Of a DNA stretch of 64,000 nt, positions 26,815 through 35,712 are shown one piece after another (within the stretch, counting starts at the first letter, position 1; each line of letters opens with the position of its first letter). Both the position numbers and the translations under genes were made by a program. The stretch is from Mycobacterium lentiflavum (GTDB lineage Bacteria; Actinomycetota; Actinomycetes; Mycobacteriales; Mycobacteriaceae). Below the pieces are notes generated by a model that did not search any database, was not told where the DNA came from, and saw nothing but the letters and a program-made list of their open reading frames with translations. The DNA lies in contig NZ_CP092423.2 of NCBI RefSeq assembly GCF_022374895.2, positions 2,170,001 to 2,234,000 of the forward strand, given 5' to 3'.

Positions 26815-27246
26815 CTATTTGGTTCCGCCCGGCCCGCCGGGGCTACCGCCGGAACCGCTCGACGGGGACCCGGGACTGAAGCCGGGGCCGAGGAAGATGT
26901 AGGAGCCGTGGCTGTAGCCGGCGCCGAGGCTTTCGACGCGAATGCTGCACGGGTGGTTGCCATCTGGGCCGACGGTCACGATATTGTCGCTATAGCGCAG
27001 GTACTCGTTGTCGTCGTTGTCCGCGCGCGCCTCGGGTTCTTGATAGTCGGCAAGCGCGTCGGCGACCTGATCGGGCGATCCGCTGCACAGGTAGCGCGTG
27101 GCGTTGGCGTCGCGCGAGTACTCGCGGTAGTTGCTTGCGACGTATCCGGCAATATCCTTCTGCAGCAAGATGATTCCAATCACCAATGACACCACCGACG
27201 CTGCGGCCAGCCCGCCGGCGAGCCAGAACAGGTGTTTGCGGCTCAC
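26815..27246 (-). CDS. DUF4247 membrane-anchored protein (Rv2599-like)
   Basis: A 143-residue protein with one N-terminal membrane helix ([21 protein letters not shown]) and an outward domain. That domain contains [47 protein letters not shown] and a Ser/Gly-rich tail. The two Cys could form a disulfide. I chose the GTG at 27246 because it overlaps the preceding stop (27243) by four bases and gives the same length I recall for Rv2599. The function is unknown. It is consistently found with DUF350 and SpeE-like genes. Confidence 0.78.
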   Translation of the reverse strand: MSRKHLFWLAGGLAAASVVSLVIGIILLQKDIAGYVASNYREYSRDANATRYLCSGSPDQVADALADYQEPEARADNDDNEYLRYSDNIVTVGPDGNHPCSIRVESLGAGYSHGSYIFLGPGFSPGSPSSGSGGSPGGPGGTK

Positions 27247-27755
27247 GGATGCCACCGGCTCGCCGTGTGGACCACCACGCCGCCGGACACCTGGGATCGC
27301 TGCGGGTACAGGTGCCACGTCTGCCAGCGCCAGCCGGTGCCGTCGGGTTCGGCGGCCAACACGGTCAGGGCGGCGTCATCGCCGGGGAAAGTGCCGCCGA
27401 GCCAAGCGTTTTCGGCTCGGCATCGGTCCCGCAACTCGCGCGCCAATTGGCGAAACGTCGCTTCGTCGTGCGTGGTGGTGCGCGATTGCAGCGCATAACC
27501 CGAGGCTTCGGCGTGCTCGGGCAGCATGCCGGTGTCGCTCTCGGCGGTGCAGGTCACCTGCTCGGAGAAGGTGGCCACGGCGTGCTCGATCGTGACCAGA
27601 TGTGAGGCGCCGAGCACCGCGAGCCGCAGCGCGCCGCCGTCGGGATGTCGCAGCGCATGGCTGGCCAGCAGCGGGGGTTCGGGCGCGTTGAGGGCAAGCC
27701 GCAGCCTGCTCCCGGACACGTCGGCCGGAGCTACCGCGAGCCGATAGAGCGGCAC
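27243..27755 (-). CDS. DUF2617 family protein (Rv2598-like)
   Basis: A 170-residue soluble protein. Features are the N-terminal strand VPLYRLAVAPADV, LGASHLVTIEHAVATFSEQVTC in the middle and a C-terminal GWRWQTWHLYPQRSQVSGGVVVHTASRW. I recall it as DUF2617, of unknown function. It starts at a GTG nine bases after the DUF4178 stop and is the second gene of the operon. Confidence 0.75.
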   Translation of the reverse strand: MPLYRLAVAPADVSGSRLRLALNAPEPPLLASHALRHPDGGALRLAVLGASHLVTIEHAVATFSEQVTCTAESDTGMLPEHAEASGYALQSRTTTHDEATFRQLARELRDRCRAENAWLGGTFPGDDAALTVLAAEPDGTGWRWQTWHLYPQRSQVSGGVVVHTASRWHP

Positions 27756-27764
27756 CGCGCGGAC

Positions 27765-28376
27765 CTACGGGCTGCCCGGCGTGGGCGCCGGGTAGACGGT
27801 GAGCTCACCCGGCGAGACCGGCTTGCCCGTCGAGACCTCCCAGGGCGTACCGGGTGCCCAGCGCTCGAAAGACAGCAGCGCGGTCTCGTCGGCGTTGGCA
27901 CAGTCGACGAACTCCATCTCGCCACCGGCGGGCAGGCCCGTCGTGCCCTCGGTCGTGTACGACGCGCGACCCCGTTCCGTTTCGTGAAACGCGATCCCGT
28001 CGACCAGGTACTGATCGCCGGGCTGCAAGGTGACGTCCTTGCGGGTGACCCACATGACGAGCTCGAGGCGTCCGTCGTCTTCTTCGACGGCGAACCAGGT
28101 GGGCAGGTCGCCGCCCTCCAGCAGGTGCTCCCACCACACGAACGGTCCCTCGCGGAACGTCACCGACCCGCGGACCACGTAGTCGACACCGGCATAGCTG
28201 ACGATGGCGCCGGGGCCCAGCTGCCGGGGCCCGAACTGCGGCATCGCGTCGGAGGCCAGGGGATCGCGGCGCCCGCGAGGCTGCGCCGCCGCCTTGGGAC
28301 GTTTCAAGGCGATGACAAGTACGACGATGGACGCGACGAACAGCACCGCGGCCAGCACCACCAGCACTGTTCCCAC
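27765..28376 (-). CDS. DUF4178 membrane-anchored protein (Rv2597-like)
   Basis: A 203-residue protein with an N-terminal membrane helix (TVLVVLAAVLFVASIVVLVIAL), a basic cytosolic stretch (KRPKAAAQPRGRRD), and a DUF4178 domain (LGPGAIVSYAGVDYVVRGSVTF, WFAVEEDDGRLELVMW, CANADETALLSFERW). I chose the GTG at 28376, six bases after GGGAGG. It leads the operon DUF4178-DUF2617-DUF4247-DUF350-speE. Its promoter region is shared with the divergent ruvC, including the LexA box 113 bases upstream. Confidence 0.78.
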   Translation of the reverse strand: MGTVLVVLAAVLFVASIVVLVIALKRPKAAAQPRGRRDPLASDAMPQFGPRQLGPGAIVSYAGVDYVVRGSVTFREGPFVWWEHLLEGGDLPTWFAVEEDDGRLELVMWVTRKDVTLQPGDQYLVDGIAFHETERGRASYTTEGTTGLPAGGEMEFVDCANADETALLSFERWAPGTPWEVSTGKPVSPGELTVYPAPTPGSP

Positions 28377-28488
28377 GTAAACCCTCCCGTCGCCGCGGCG
28401 GTGGAGCGAACGTTGGCTTAAGTTAACAGCTTTTGCCGGGTCCGGAGGCGTGTCCTGCTCCGTGCCGTCCGACTCGACCGCTACGCTA

Positions 28489-28504
28489 TCGAACAGCTGT
28501 TCGG
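28489..28504. promoter_or_regulatory. LexA (SOS) box before ruvC
   Basis: TCGAACAGCTGTTCGG matches the mycobacterial SOS box TCGAAC-N4-GTTCGA except for the last base. It lies 32 bases before the ruvC ATG, and ruvC is a known SOS gene in M. tuberculosis. Confidence 0.85.
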
Positions 28505-28536
28505 GCCACAGTATTTTCAAAAGTGGAGGTTGGAGC

Positions 28537-29118
28537 ATGCGGGTGATGGGCGTCGACCCCGGACTGACCCGATGCGGGCTGTCCGTGGTGGAAAGCGGGC
28601 GCGGCCGAACTATCGTCGCGCTGGATGTCGACGTGGTCCGTACCCCGTCGGCTGACGCGCTGCCCCAACGACTGCTGGCCATCAGCGACGCCGTCGAGTA
28701 CTGGCTGGACACGCACCGTCCCGACGTCATCGCGATCGAGCGGGTGTTCGCGCAGCACAACGTATCGACCGTGATGGGCACCGCGCAGGCCGGCGGGGTG
28801 ATCGCGCTAGCGGCGGCCAAACGCGAAATCGGCGTGCACTTCCACACGCCCAGCGAGGTGAAGGCCGCGGTCACCGGCAACGGCACCGCCGACAAAGCTC
28901 AGGTCACCGCGATGGTCACCAGAATCCTTGAGCTGCAAGCCAAACCGACGCCGGCCGACGCGGCCGACGCGCTGGCACTGGCCATCTGCCATTGCTGGCG
29001 GGCTCCGATGCTGGCCCGGATGGCGGCGGCCGAGGCGATGGCCGCCGAGGCGCGTCAGGCCTACCGCGCCAAGTTGGCCGCCAAGGCCAAGGCCGCCAAG
29101 GCGGGGGCGGGCCGATGA
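28537..29118 (+). CDS. ruvC: Holliday junction resolvase RuvC
   Basis: A 193-residue endonuclease that cuts Holliday junctions after RuvAB branch migration. The four acidic catalytic residues are visible: Asp7 in [11 protein letters not shown], Glu in [11 protein letters not shown], and two Asp in [14 protein letters not shown] Lys/Ala-rich tail follows the domain. The start is the ATG at 28537, preceded by GTGGAGG. A LexA box lies just upstream. The stop overlaps the ruvA ATG by four bases. Confidence 0.96.
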   Translation: MRVMGVDPGLTRCGLSVVESGRGRTIVALDVDVVRTPSADALPQRLLAISDAVEYWLDTHRPDVIAIERVFAQHNVSTVMGTAQAGGVIALAAAKREIGVHFHTPSEVKAAVTGNGTADKAQVTAMVTRILELQAKPTPADAADALALAICHCWRAPMLARMAAAEAMAAEARQAYRAKLAAKAKAAKAGAGR

Positions 29119-29729
29119 TCGCCTCAGTGCGCGGTGAGGTAATCGAGGTGGCACTCGACCATGTGGTAATCGAAGCCGCCGGTATCGGCTACCGGGTGAA
29201 CGCGACACCGTCGACGCTGGCCACGCTGCGGCACGGCAGCGAAGCCCGCCTGATCACCGCGATGATCGTTCGCGAGGATTCGCAGACGCTGTACGGGTTC
29301 GTCGACAACGAGACCCGCGACCTGTTCCTGACGCTGCTGTCGGTGTCCGGCGTCGGGCCGCGGCTGGCGATGGCGACCCTGGCCGTGCACGACGCCGCGG
29401 CATTGCGCCAGGCGTTGTCCGACGGCGACGTCGCCGCGCTGACCCGGGTGCCCGGCATCGGCAAGCGCGGCGCCGAGCGCATGGTTCTCGAGTTGCGCGA
29501 CAAGATCCATTTGGCCGGTACGCCCGCGGCGACACCGGCGGGCGCGGGTCTCAATGGCCACGCGGTGCGGGGCCCGGTGGTCGAGGCGCTGATCGGCCTG
29601 GGCTTCGCGGTCAAGCAGGCCGAGGACGCCACCGACAGCGTGCTGGCGGCCAGTCGCGAAAAAGGCGAGCAGGCAACGACTTCCGACGCGTTGCGGGCCG
29701 CGCTGTCGTTGCTGGGTAAGACCAAATGA
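29115..29729 (+). CDS. ruvA: Holliday junction helicase subunit RuvA
   Basis: A 204-residue tetrameric DNA-binding subunit. Domain I opens with [28 protein letters not shown]. The two helix-hairpin-helix motifs are [15 protein letters not shown] and [15 protein letters not shown]. The C-terminal RuvB-contact domain ([10 protein letters not shown]) follows a flexible linker. The ATG overlaps the ruvC stop, and the stop overlaps the ruvB ATG, in the standard coupled ruvCAB order. Confidence 0.97.
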   Translation: MIASVRGEVIEVALDHVVIEAAGIGYRVNATPSTLATLRHGSEARLITAMIVREDSQTLYGFVDNETRDLFLTLLSVSGVGPRLAMATLAVHDAAALRQALSDGDVAALTRVPGIGKRGAERMVLELRDKIHLAGTPAATPAGAGLNGHAVRGPVVEALIGLGFAVKQAEDATDSVLAASREKGEQATTSDALRAALSLLGKTK

Positions 29730-30775
29730 GCGACGAGGATTCCGCGGATTACGCGGATCGCGACCTGTCTGCGGCGCTGACCGTCGGAGAGGGCGACATC
29801 GACGTCAGCCTGCGGCCCCGCTCGCTACGCGAGTTCATCGGCCAGTCCCGAGTCCGCGAACAGCTGCAGCTGGTCCTCGAGGGCGCCAAGAACCGTGGCG
29901 GCACACCGGATCACATTCTGCTGTCCGGCCCGCCGGGGCTGGGCAAGACGTCGCTGGCGATGATCATCGCCGCCGAGCTCGGGTCCTCGCTGCGGGTGAC
30001 TTCGGGCCCGGCCCTGGAGCGCGCCGGCGACCTGGCCGCGATGCTGTCGAATCTGGTCGAGCACGACGTGTTGTTCATCGACGAAATCCACCGCATCGCG
30101 CGGCCGGCCGAGGAGATGCTCTACCTCGCGATGGAAGACTTCCGGGTCGACGTCGTGGTGGGCAAAGGCCCTGGGGCAACATCGATTCCGCTGGAGGTGG
30201 CGCCGTTCACGCTGGTCGGGGCTACCACCCGGTCCGGCGCGCTGACCGGTCCGCTGCGGGACCGCTTCGGTTTCACCGCGCACATGGATTTCTACGAGCC
30301 GGGCGATCTGGAGCGGGTGCTGGCCCGTTCGGCCGGGATCCTCGGCATCGAGCTGGGCGCCGACGCCGGTGCTGAGATCGCCCGACGATCGCGCGGCACG
30401 CCACGGATCGCCAACCGCCTGCTGCGCCGGGTCCGGGACTTCGCCGAGGTGCGCGCCGACGGGGTGATCACCCGCGACGTCGCTAAGTCCGCGCTGGAGG
30501 TCTACGACGTCGACGAGCTCGGGCTCGACCGGCTGGACCGGGCGGTGCTGTCGGCGCTGACCCGCAGCTTCGGCGGCGGCCCGGTCGGGGTGTCGACGCT
30601 CGCGGTGGCGGTCGGGGAGGAGGCGACCACCGTCGAGGAGGTGTGCGAGCCGTTCCTGGTGCGTGCCGGGATGATCGCGCGGACGCCGCGCGGGCGGGTG
30701 GCCACCGCGCAGGCCTGGACCCATCTGGGTATGTCACCACCGGCCGGGGTCTTGCAACCCGGGCTGTTCGAGTAG
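29726..30775 (+). CDS. ruvB: Holliday junction helicase ATPase RuvB
   Basis: A 349-residue AAA+ motor that drives branch migration with RuvA. It has Walker A ([11 protein letters not shown]), Walker B (LFIDEIHR), sensor 1 ([19 protein letters not shown]) and the arginine finger region, then the C-terminal winged helix ([23 protein letters not shown]). The start overlaps the ruvA stop by four bases. It ends the SOS-controlled operon. Confidence 0.97.
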   Translation: MSDEDSADYADRDLSAALTVGEGDIDVSLRPRSLREFIGQSRVREQLQLVLEGAKNRGGTPDHILLSGPPGLGKTSLAMIIAAELGSSLRVTSGPALERAGDLAAMLSNLVEHDVLFIDEIHRIARPAEEMLYLAMEDFRVDVVVGKGPGATSIPLEVAPFTLVGATTRSGALTGPLRDRFGFTAHMDFYEPGDLERVLARSAGILGIELGADAGAEIARRSRGTPRIANRLLRRVRDFAEVRADGVITRDVAKSALEVYDVDELGLDRLDRAVLSALTRSFGGGPVGVSTLAVAVGEEATTVEEVCEPFLVRAGMIARTPRGRVATAQAWTHLGMSPPAGVLQPGLFE

Positions 30776-30862
30776 GAGCGAGCGCGAGCGCGGCGTGCCG
30801 GTTGAAAGGGGCGCACCGCCCGCTTGCGGGGGAGGGTCGCGACCGTCAACGTAGGAGGCGTC

Positions 30863-31249
30863 ATGATCACCGCCGGACTGGCATTCGCCGCGCTCGCGGC
30901 GTTGTTGCACGTGTACATCTTCACGATGGAGTCGTTGACCTGGACCTCGCCCCGTACCCGAGCGACCTTCGGTACGACGCCCGAGGAGGCCGAGACCACC
31001 AAGCTGCTGGCCTTCAATCAGGGCTTTTACAACCTTTTCCTGGCGATCGTCGCCGGCATCGGGACCGCTGAGATCGCGATGGGACATCGGGCGGTGGGTG
31101 CCGCGCTCGTCTTCGCCGGGATCGGATCCATGGCCGCGGCCGCGGTCGTCCTGGTGGTGTCGGCGCCCGACAAGGCCAGGGCCGCCGTGACGCAGGGCAT
31201 CTTCCCGTTGATCTCGATTGTGCTACTGGTCCTCGGCCTGGCTTCGTAA
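30863..31249 (+). CDS. DUF1304 membrane protein
   Basis: A 128-residue protein with four membrane spans and the DUF1304 signature: a conserved HVYIFTMES in the first helix, then FNQGFYNLFLAI and a C-terminal QGIFPLISIVLLV. The function is unknown. It starts at the ATG at 30863, five bases after AGGAGG. It follows ruvB by about 90 bases and may have its own promoter. Confidence 0.75.
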   Translation: MITAGLAFAALAALLHVYIFTMESLTWTSPRTRATFGTTPEEAETTKLLAFNQGFYNLFLAIVAGIGTAEIAMGHRAVGAALVFAGIGSMAAAAVVLVVSAPDKARAAVTQGIFPLISIVLLVLGLAS

Positions 31250-31282
31250 CACAAGGAACACCGGTCACACTGGTCACGGCAG

Positions 31283-31309
31283 AACCCCTGGGCGGGGCGG
31301 CCAGGGGTT
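31283..31309. terminator. short hairpin after the DUF1304 gene
   Basis: AACCCCTGG (31283-31291) pairs perfectly with CCAGGGGTT (31301-31309) around a nine-base loop. It lies 34 bases beyond the DUF1304 stop and could be a terminator without a T run, or an operator for the next gene. Confidence 0.45.
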
Positions 31310-31374
31310 ACAACCGCGAATTGCAGGGGTATCCACGCGGTGCTGAAGTAGTCCGGCGTCAATAGGGGGATGCA

Positions 31375-32076
31375 ATGAAGTACGCACAAGACGGCCATCC
31401 GGGCAGGCTGTGGATGCCACGCTCCCGCGGGGCGGTTTGTGGGTTGATCCTGATCGTTCTTGGTGCTTGGGGTGCGTTGATACCGTTCGTCGGTCCGCAC
31501 TTCAATTTCGCCTACACACCAGACAAAGAGTGGGCGTGGAGCACGGCTCGGGGCTGGCTCGAGGTATTGCCCGGCGGCGTCACCGTGCTCGGCGGCGTGC
31601 TGCTCGTCTTTTCCGGGAATCGGGTCACCGGGATCGTCGGCGGTTGGCTGGCCGTGCTGGCCGGCGCTTGGTTCGTGATCGGTAGCGAGGTCGCTCCGAT
31701 GCTCGGAATCGGGTCTGCCGGAGATCCGATCGCGGCAACGGATCGCAAGCGCGCCGTGCTGGAGATTTCATACTTCTCCGGTCTGGGTGCCTTGATCGTC
31801 TTCGTGGGCGGCATCGCGCTGGCGCGCCTGGCGGTTCGACTGGCCAGTGACATCGAAGCCCTCGCCCGGGTGCGTTCGGCGGCGCCGGTGGCCGGCGAGC
31901 CCGTCTACATGTCGGGGTTGGAAGAGCCGCACCGTGAGGTGGAGCCGGACGCCCTGACTGCTCCGCGGGTGGGGTCGCCGGACGGCTCGAAGACCGGCGG
32001 ATGGCGCAAGCAACGCGCGGGCGCCGCGCCCGCGGCCGGCGCGAATTACCTGCGCTGGCCGCATCCTCAGAGCTAG
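31375..32076 (+). CDS. hypothetical membrane protein, 233 residues
   Basis: I do not recognise this protein beyond its type. It has four predicted membrane spans: GAVCGLILIVLGAWGALIPF, VLPGGVTVLGGVLLVF, VGGWLAVLAGAWFVIG, and FSGLGALIVFVGGIALARLA. An extracytoplasmic loop is rich in aromatic residues (FNFAYTPDKEWAWS). The C-terminal third is cytosolic, with Gly/Pro-rich and basic stretches. It starts at an ATG preceded by AGGGGG. A very strong hairpin follows its stop. It looks like a conserved mycobacterial envelope protein of unknown role. Confidence 0.7.
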   Translation: MKYAQDGHPGRLWMPRSRGAVCGLILIVLGAWGALIPFVGPHFNFAYTPDKEWAWSTARGWLEVLPGGVTVLGGVLLVFSGNRVTGIVGGWLAVLAGAWFVIGSEVAPMLGIGSAGDPIAATDRKRAVLEISYFSGLGALIVFVGGIALARLAVRLASDIEALARVRSAAPVAGEPVYMSGLEEPHREVEPDALTAPRVGSPDGSKTGGWRKQRAGAAPAAGANYLRWPHPQS

Positions 32077-32084
32077 GGGACCAA

Positions 32085-32126
32085 CACAACAGTTCGCCGG
32101 CCCTGACGGGCCGGCGAACTGTTGTG
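32085..32126. terminator. perfect 19-bp bidirectional terminator hairpin
   Basis: CACAACAGTTCGCCGGCCC (32085-32103) pairs base for base with 32108-32126 around a four-base TGAC loop. It lies between two convergent stop codons (32076 and 32128), only a base from the car stop. The stem is fully complementary, so it works in either direction. Confidence 0.85.
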
Positions 32127-32127
32127 C

Positions 32128-35100
32128 CTAGAGCAGGCCGAGCAGGCGTAGGTCGCTGACGTACTTGGCGATGATCGGCGCGCCGATGTGCGGAATGTCC
32201 TTGTCGGGGCCAATTTTGGCGTCCTGGACGGCCGCCCGGAACCGGTCGGTCGGTGCCATCGACCCACGAATCGGGTGCTCCGGCTTCTGGTAGTTGTGCA
32301 GCAGCGGCAACAGCGAAGCGTTGCGCTGCTTTTCGGGCAGGCCGCGCAGGGCGGTCTCGAACCGCAGCAGCCAGTCGCCGTAATCGTCGATGCGCTGGAT
32401 CGCGGTGCCGGCACCCTCGGTTGGGGAGATCAGCCAGTCGACGAACTCGTCCATCCCGATGCCGTCGTCGTACGGGTTCATCACGTGGTAGGTCTGGAAG
32501 CTCGTCTTGCCGTCCAGGTTCTGCGCGCCCAGCGTCGAGATGGCTTCGGCGATGAACTCCACGGGCAGGCCGTCGTAGTGCGCCCGCTGCCTATTGCCGT
32601 CGGTGTCGCGCTCGTAGAACGAGCCCGGCGCGATGCCGGTGGCCACCAGGCTCAGCATCATGCGGGTGAACATGTCCGGCACGTTGAGCTGCCCGGCGTA
32701 GGTGGTGTCGGCCAGGATCATGTCGCAGCGGAACACCGCCACCGGCAGGCCACACAGGTCGTTGGCCTCGCGCAGCAACACCTCGCCGGCCCACTTGCTG
32801 TTGCCGTAGCCGTTGGCGTAGCTGTCGTTGATCTGCCGGGTCGCACTGATCTGCCGGATGTCGGCGTCCTCGGTGAACTGCCCGGGCTTGATCTGGTCGC
32901 CCACCCCGATCGTGGACACGTAGGTGTAGGGCTTTTGCTTGCCGGTCAGCGCGATGCGGATCAGCTCCGCGGTGCCCAGCGCGTTGGGGCCGAACAGCTC
33001 GCTGTACGGCAGCACGTGGTTGACCAGCGCCGCCGGGTCGACGATCAGGTCGACGGTGTCGGCCAGCCGCTGCCAGGTCGCCGCGTCCAGGCCGAGGTCG
33101 GCCTCGCCCTTGTCGCCGGCGATGACTTCGAGGTGATCGGCCGCCAGCTCCTGGTAGTGCGCCAGCAGCTTGGGGTCGCCGCTATCGAACGTCTTGTCCA
33201 GCCGGTCCCGTGCCTCCGCGTCGGACTTGGCCCGTACCAGGGCGATCACCTTGCCGTCGACCAGGTCCATCCGTTCTAGCCAGTTCAGCGCGAGGTAGCG
33301 GCCCAGGAAGCCGGTCGCGCCGGTCAGCAGCACGGTGCGGACCTCGGTTGCCGGCGCCGGCAGGTTCGGTGCGGCGGCCAGCGTCGCCGCGTCGATGAAC
33401 TTGTCCAGCGTGAGGTCACTGGCGCGCACCTCGCCTGCGCTGTCCTTAGTCGAAAGACCGTGCACCGACGCGAAGCTGGGCCGCTTGGTGCCCTGACGCT
33501 CGGACTCGATGTAGGCGGCGATGGCCGCCAGGTCGTTGGCCGGGCTGACGATCACGCCTACCGGCACGTCGACCTCGAAGATCTCGTGCAGCAGATTGCC
33601 AAAGGTCAACGCCGACAACGAGTCTCCACCCAGATCGGTGAAGTGGGCATCGGGGGTCAGCTCGGTGCTGGCCGCGCTCAGCATGGCCGCCGCGGCCCGG
33701 CTCACCGTCTGCAGCACCGGCGCGGTGCCGCCGCTGCGGCGTAGCTCGCTGAGCTCATTGGCCTGGCCCGCGGCCAGGTCGGCGTAGAGCTGTTCGAGGC
33801 GCTCGCCGTACTGCTGCTTGAGCTTGGGCCACGCCAGCTTGCGGATCCCGGTCAGCAGGCCGTTCTCCAGGGTGAACGGCATGGTCTCGATTAGGAAGTC
33901 GCGCGGCACCTCGTAGGACTGCAGGCCGGCCTCTTTCGCGACGCTCTGTAGCGAGTCGGCGATGCGTCCCTTGAGCTCGTCGCCACCGAACCGCGACAGC
34001 GCCTCCTCGCTGGGCACGATCACCGCCAGCAGGTAGGGGTGCGCGCTGTTGCCGTAGACGTAGATCTGGCGCACCAGCGGGCTGTTGCCGAACACCGCTT
34101 CCAGCTTGGCGACGGTGACGAACTCGCCCTGCGCCAGCTTGAGCACGTTGTTGCGGCGGTCGACATACACCACCTTGTTGGGCGCGATTTCGGCGACGAC
34201 GTCGCCGGTGCGGTAGTAGCCGTCCGGGTCGAACACCCCCGCGGTGGTCTCCGGGCGCTTGTAGTAGCCGGGGAACATGTTCTCCGTCTTGAGCAACAGC
34301 TCACCGCGCGGGTACGGCCGGTCGGTCGCGAAGTAGCCCAGATCAGGCACGTCGACCAGCTTGTAGTCGATCACCGGCGGACGCTGTACCTCGCCGTCGA
34401 ACAGCACCATCCCGGCCTCGGTCGAGCCGTAGCCATCCAGCAGGTGCATGTCGAGCAGCTCTTCCACCCACGCCTTCAGGTCCGGGGAGGTGGGCGCCGA
34501 GCCCGTCATCGCGAAGATGAACCGACCGCCCAGCAGACCCTGCGCGAGTTCGCTCATCACGTCGGCCGCACTGCCGCCGCGGTCGACACGGCGCAGGTAT
34601 TCGCTGTAGAGCGTCTCCCAGATGCGCGGCACGAAGTTCAGCTCGGTGGGCCGCACCAGCTCGAGATCTTCCAGCAGCGTCGACAGGTCGCTGCGGGCGG
34701 CGAAGTAGGCCGTGCCGCCGTTGCCGAGCGTGCCGTACAGGATGCCGCGGCCCATCACGTGGCTCATCGGCATGAAATTCAGCGTGATCGACGCGACGGT
34801 CGCGCCGAACCAGTTGCGGCCCGACCGGCACCACATCTTGCCGACGTTTCGTCGGGGGTACATCGCGCCCTTGGGTGCGCCGGTGCTGCCGGAGGTGTAG
34901 ATCAGCAAAGCCAGCTCGTCGTTGTCGACGGCGGCCGCCGGGGTGGCGGGCAGTGTCTTGCCGCGCTGCAGCAGCTCGGCGAGTGGTTCGACGGTCACCG
35001 CGGTGTCGGCCAACCGCGCGCGGGCGCTTTCGGCCGCTTCGCGCTCGTCGTCGACCTCGGGGTGGTAGTCGAACACGATGAGCTTGCCGGGCCGGTGGTC

Positions 35101-35634
35101 GGTGCTCAGGATCAGCTCGACAGCGTCGGACAACTGGTTCACGCTCGCCGCGAAGACGGCGGGCTCGGTCTCGGTCACGATGGGCGTGAGCTGGGTGACC
35201 GCCGCGCTGGTCTGCAGCGGAACGCCTACCGCGCCGACCATTGCCAGGGCGATGTCGATGGTGGTGAAGTCGACGCTGTTGAAGCCCAGTGCGGCCACCC
35301 GGTCGCCCGGCGCCAGCCCGTCGCTGGTCAGGGCGCGGGCCACTTCGTCGACGCGTTCGCGCAGCTCACCGTAGGTGATGGTGTCGTAGTGGGGGAGGAG
35401 CCCCAGCACCGTGCGTCCGGTCTTGGGGTCTTCGACGAATTCGACGGCGCGCTGTCCCAGGGCCGGGCGGTCACCGTAACCCTCGAGCACGGTCTGGATG
35501 ATCTGCGGAAGTTGCAGTCCAGGCTGCTCGAGGGCCTCGACGACCGCCGGGTCCGGCTTGGCGGCGGCGAACTGTGGGTCGGTCGCCGTCAGAATCTCAA
35601 TGCGGCGCTCCAGCCGCTGTTCACGAGTCGACAT
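32128..35634 (-). CDS. car: carboxylic acid reductase (FadD9-like)
   Basis: A 1168-residue three-domain enzyme that reduces carboxylic acids to aldehydes with ATP and NADPH. The adenylation domain (residues 1 to about 640) has [20 protein letters not shown] and [15 protein letters not shown] carrier domain follows, with the phosphopantetheine Ser in [12 protein letters not shown]. The reductase domain has the NADPH motif [15 protein letters not shown] and the catalytic Tyr-x3-Lys in YGNSKWAGE. It needs a phosphopantetheinyl transferase from elsewhere. The length equals M. tuberculosis FadD9. The start is the ATG at 35634, after AAGGAAG. It is downstream of mmpL on the same strand. Confidence 0.95.
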   Translation of the reverse strand: MSTREQRLERRIEILTATDPQFAAAKPDPAVVEALEQPGLQLPQIIQTVLEGYGDRPALGQRAVEFVEDPKTGRTVLGLLPHYDTITYGELRERVDEVARALTSDGLAPGDRVAALGFNSVDFTTIDIALAMVGAVGVPLQTSAAVTQLTPIVTETEPAVFAASVNQLSDAVELILSTDHRPGKLIVFDYHPEVDDEREAAESARARLADTAVTVEPLAELLQRGKTLPATPAAAVDNDELALLIYTSGSTGAPKGAMYPRRNVGKMWCRSGRNWFGATVASITLNFMPMSHVMGRGILYGTLGNGGTAYFAARSDLSTLLEDLELVRPTELNFVPRIWETLYSEYLRRVDRGGSAADVMSELAQGLLGGRFIFAMTGSAPTSPDLKAWVEELLDMHLLDGYGSTEAGMVLFDGEVQRPPVIDYKLVDVPDLGYFATDRPYPRGELLLKTENMFPGYYKRPETTAGVFDPDGYYRTGDVVAEIAPNKVVYVDRRNNVLKLAQGEFVTVAKLEAVFGNSPLVRQIYVYGNSAHPYLLAVIVPSEEALSRFGGDELKGRIADSLQSVAKEAGLQSYEVPRDFLIETMPFTLENGLLTGIRKLAWPKLKQQYGERLEQLYADLAAGQANELSELRRSGGTAPVLQTVSRAAAAMLSAASTELTPDAHFTDLGGDSLSALTFGNLLHEIFEVDVPVGVIVSPANDLAAIAAYIESERQGTKRPSFASVHGLSTKDSAGEVRASDLTLDKFIDAATLAAAPNLPAPATEVRTVLLTGATGFLGRYLALNWLERMDLVDGKVIALVRAKSDAEARDRLDKTFDSGDPKLLAHYQELAADHLEVIAGDKGEADLGLDAATWQRLADTVDLIVDPAALVNHVLPYSELFGPNALGTAELIRIALTGKQKPYTYVSTIGVGDQIKPGQFTEDADIRQISATRQINDSYANGYGNSKWAGEVLLREANDLCGLPVAVFRCDMILADTTYAGQLNVPDMFTRMMLSLVATGIAPGSFYERDTDGNRQRAHYDGLPVEFIAEAISTLGAQNLDGKTSFQTYHVMNPYDDGIGMDEFVDWLISPTEGAGTAIQRIDDYGDWLLRFETALRGLPEKQRNASLLPLLHNYQKPEHPIRGSMAPTDRFRAAVQDAKIGPDKDIPHIGAPIIAKYVSDLRLLGLL

Positions 35635-35699
35635 GACACTTCCTTGCATTTCTGAGAAGTTCAGGCTGCCTGCGCGACGTTGCGCCGATAATTAGAACG

Positions 35700-35712
35700 T
35701 TAGCGAAGCTAA
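35700..35712. promoter_or_regulatory. inverted repeat upstream of car
   Basis: TTAGC-GAA-GCTAA is a perfect five-base-arm palindrome that overlaps the mmpL stop and lies 66 bases upstream of car. With the AT-rich GATAATTAGAAC next to it, it could be an operator in a separate car promoter. Inference only. Confidence 0.4.

Noticed and set aside
34039..35655. 538-codon plus-strand frame opposite car
   Set aside because: car is unambiguous on the minus strand; the plus-strand product has no domain signature.
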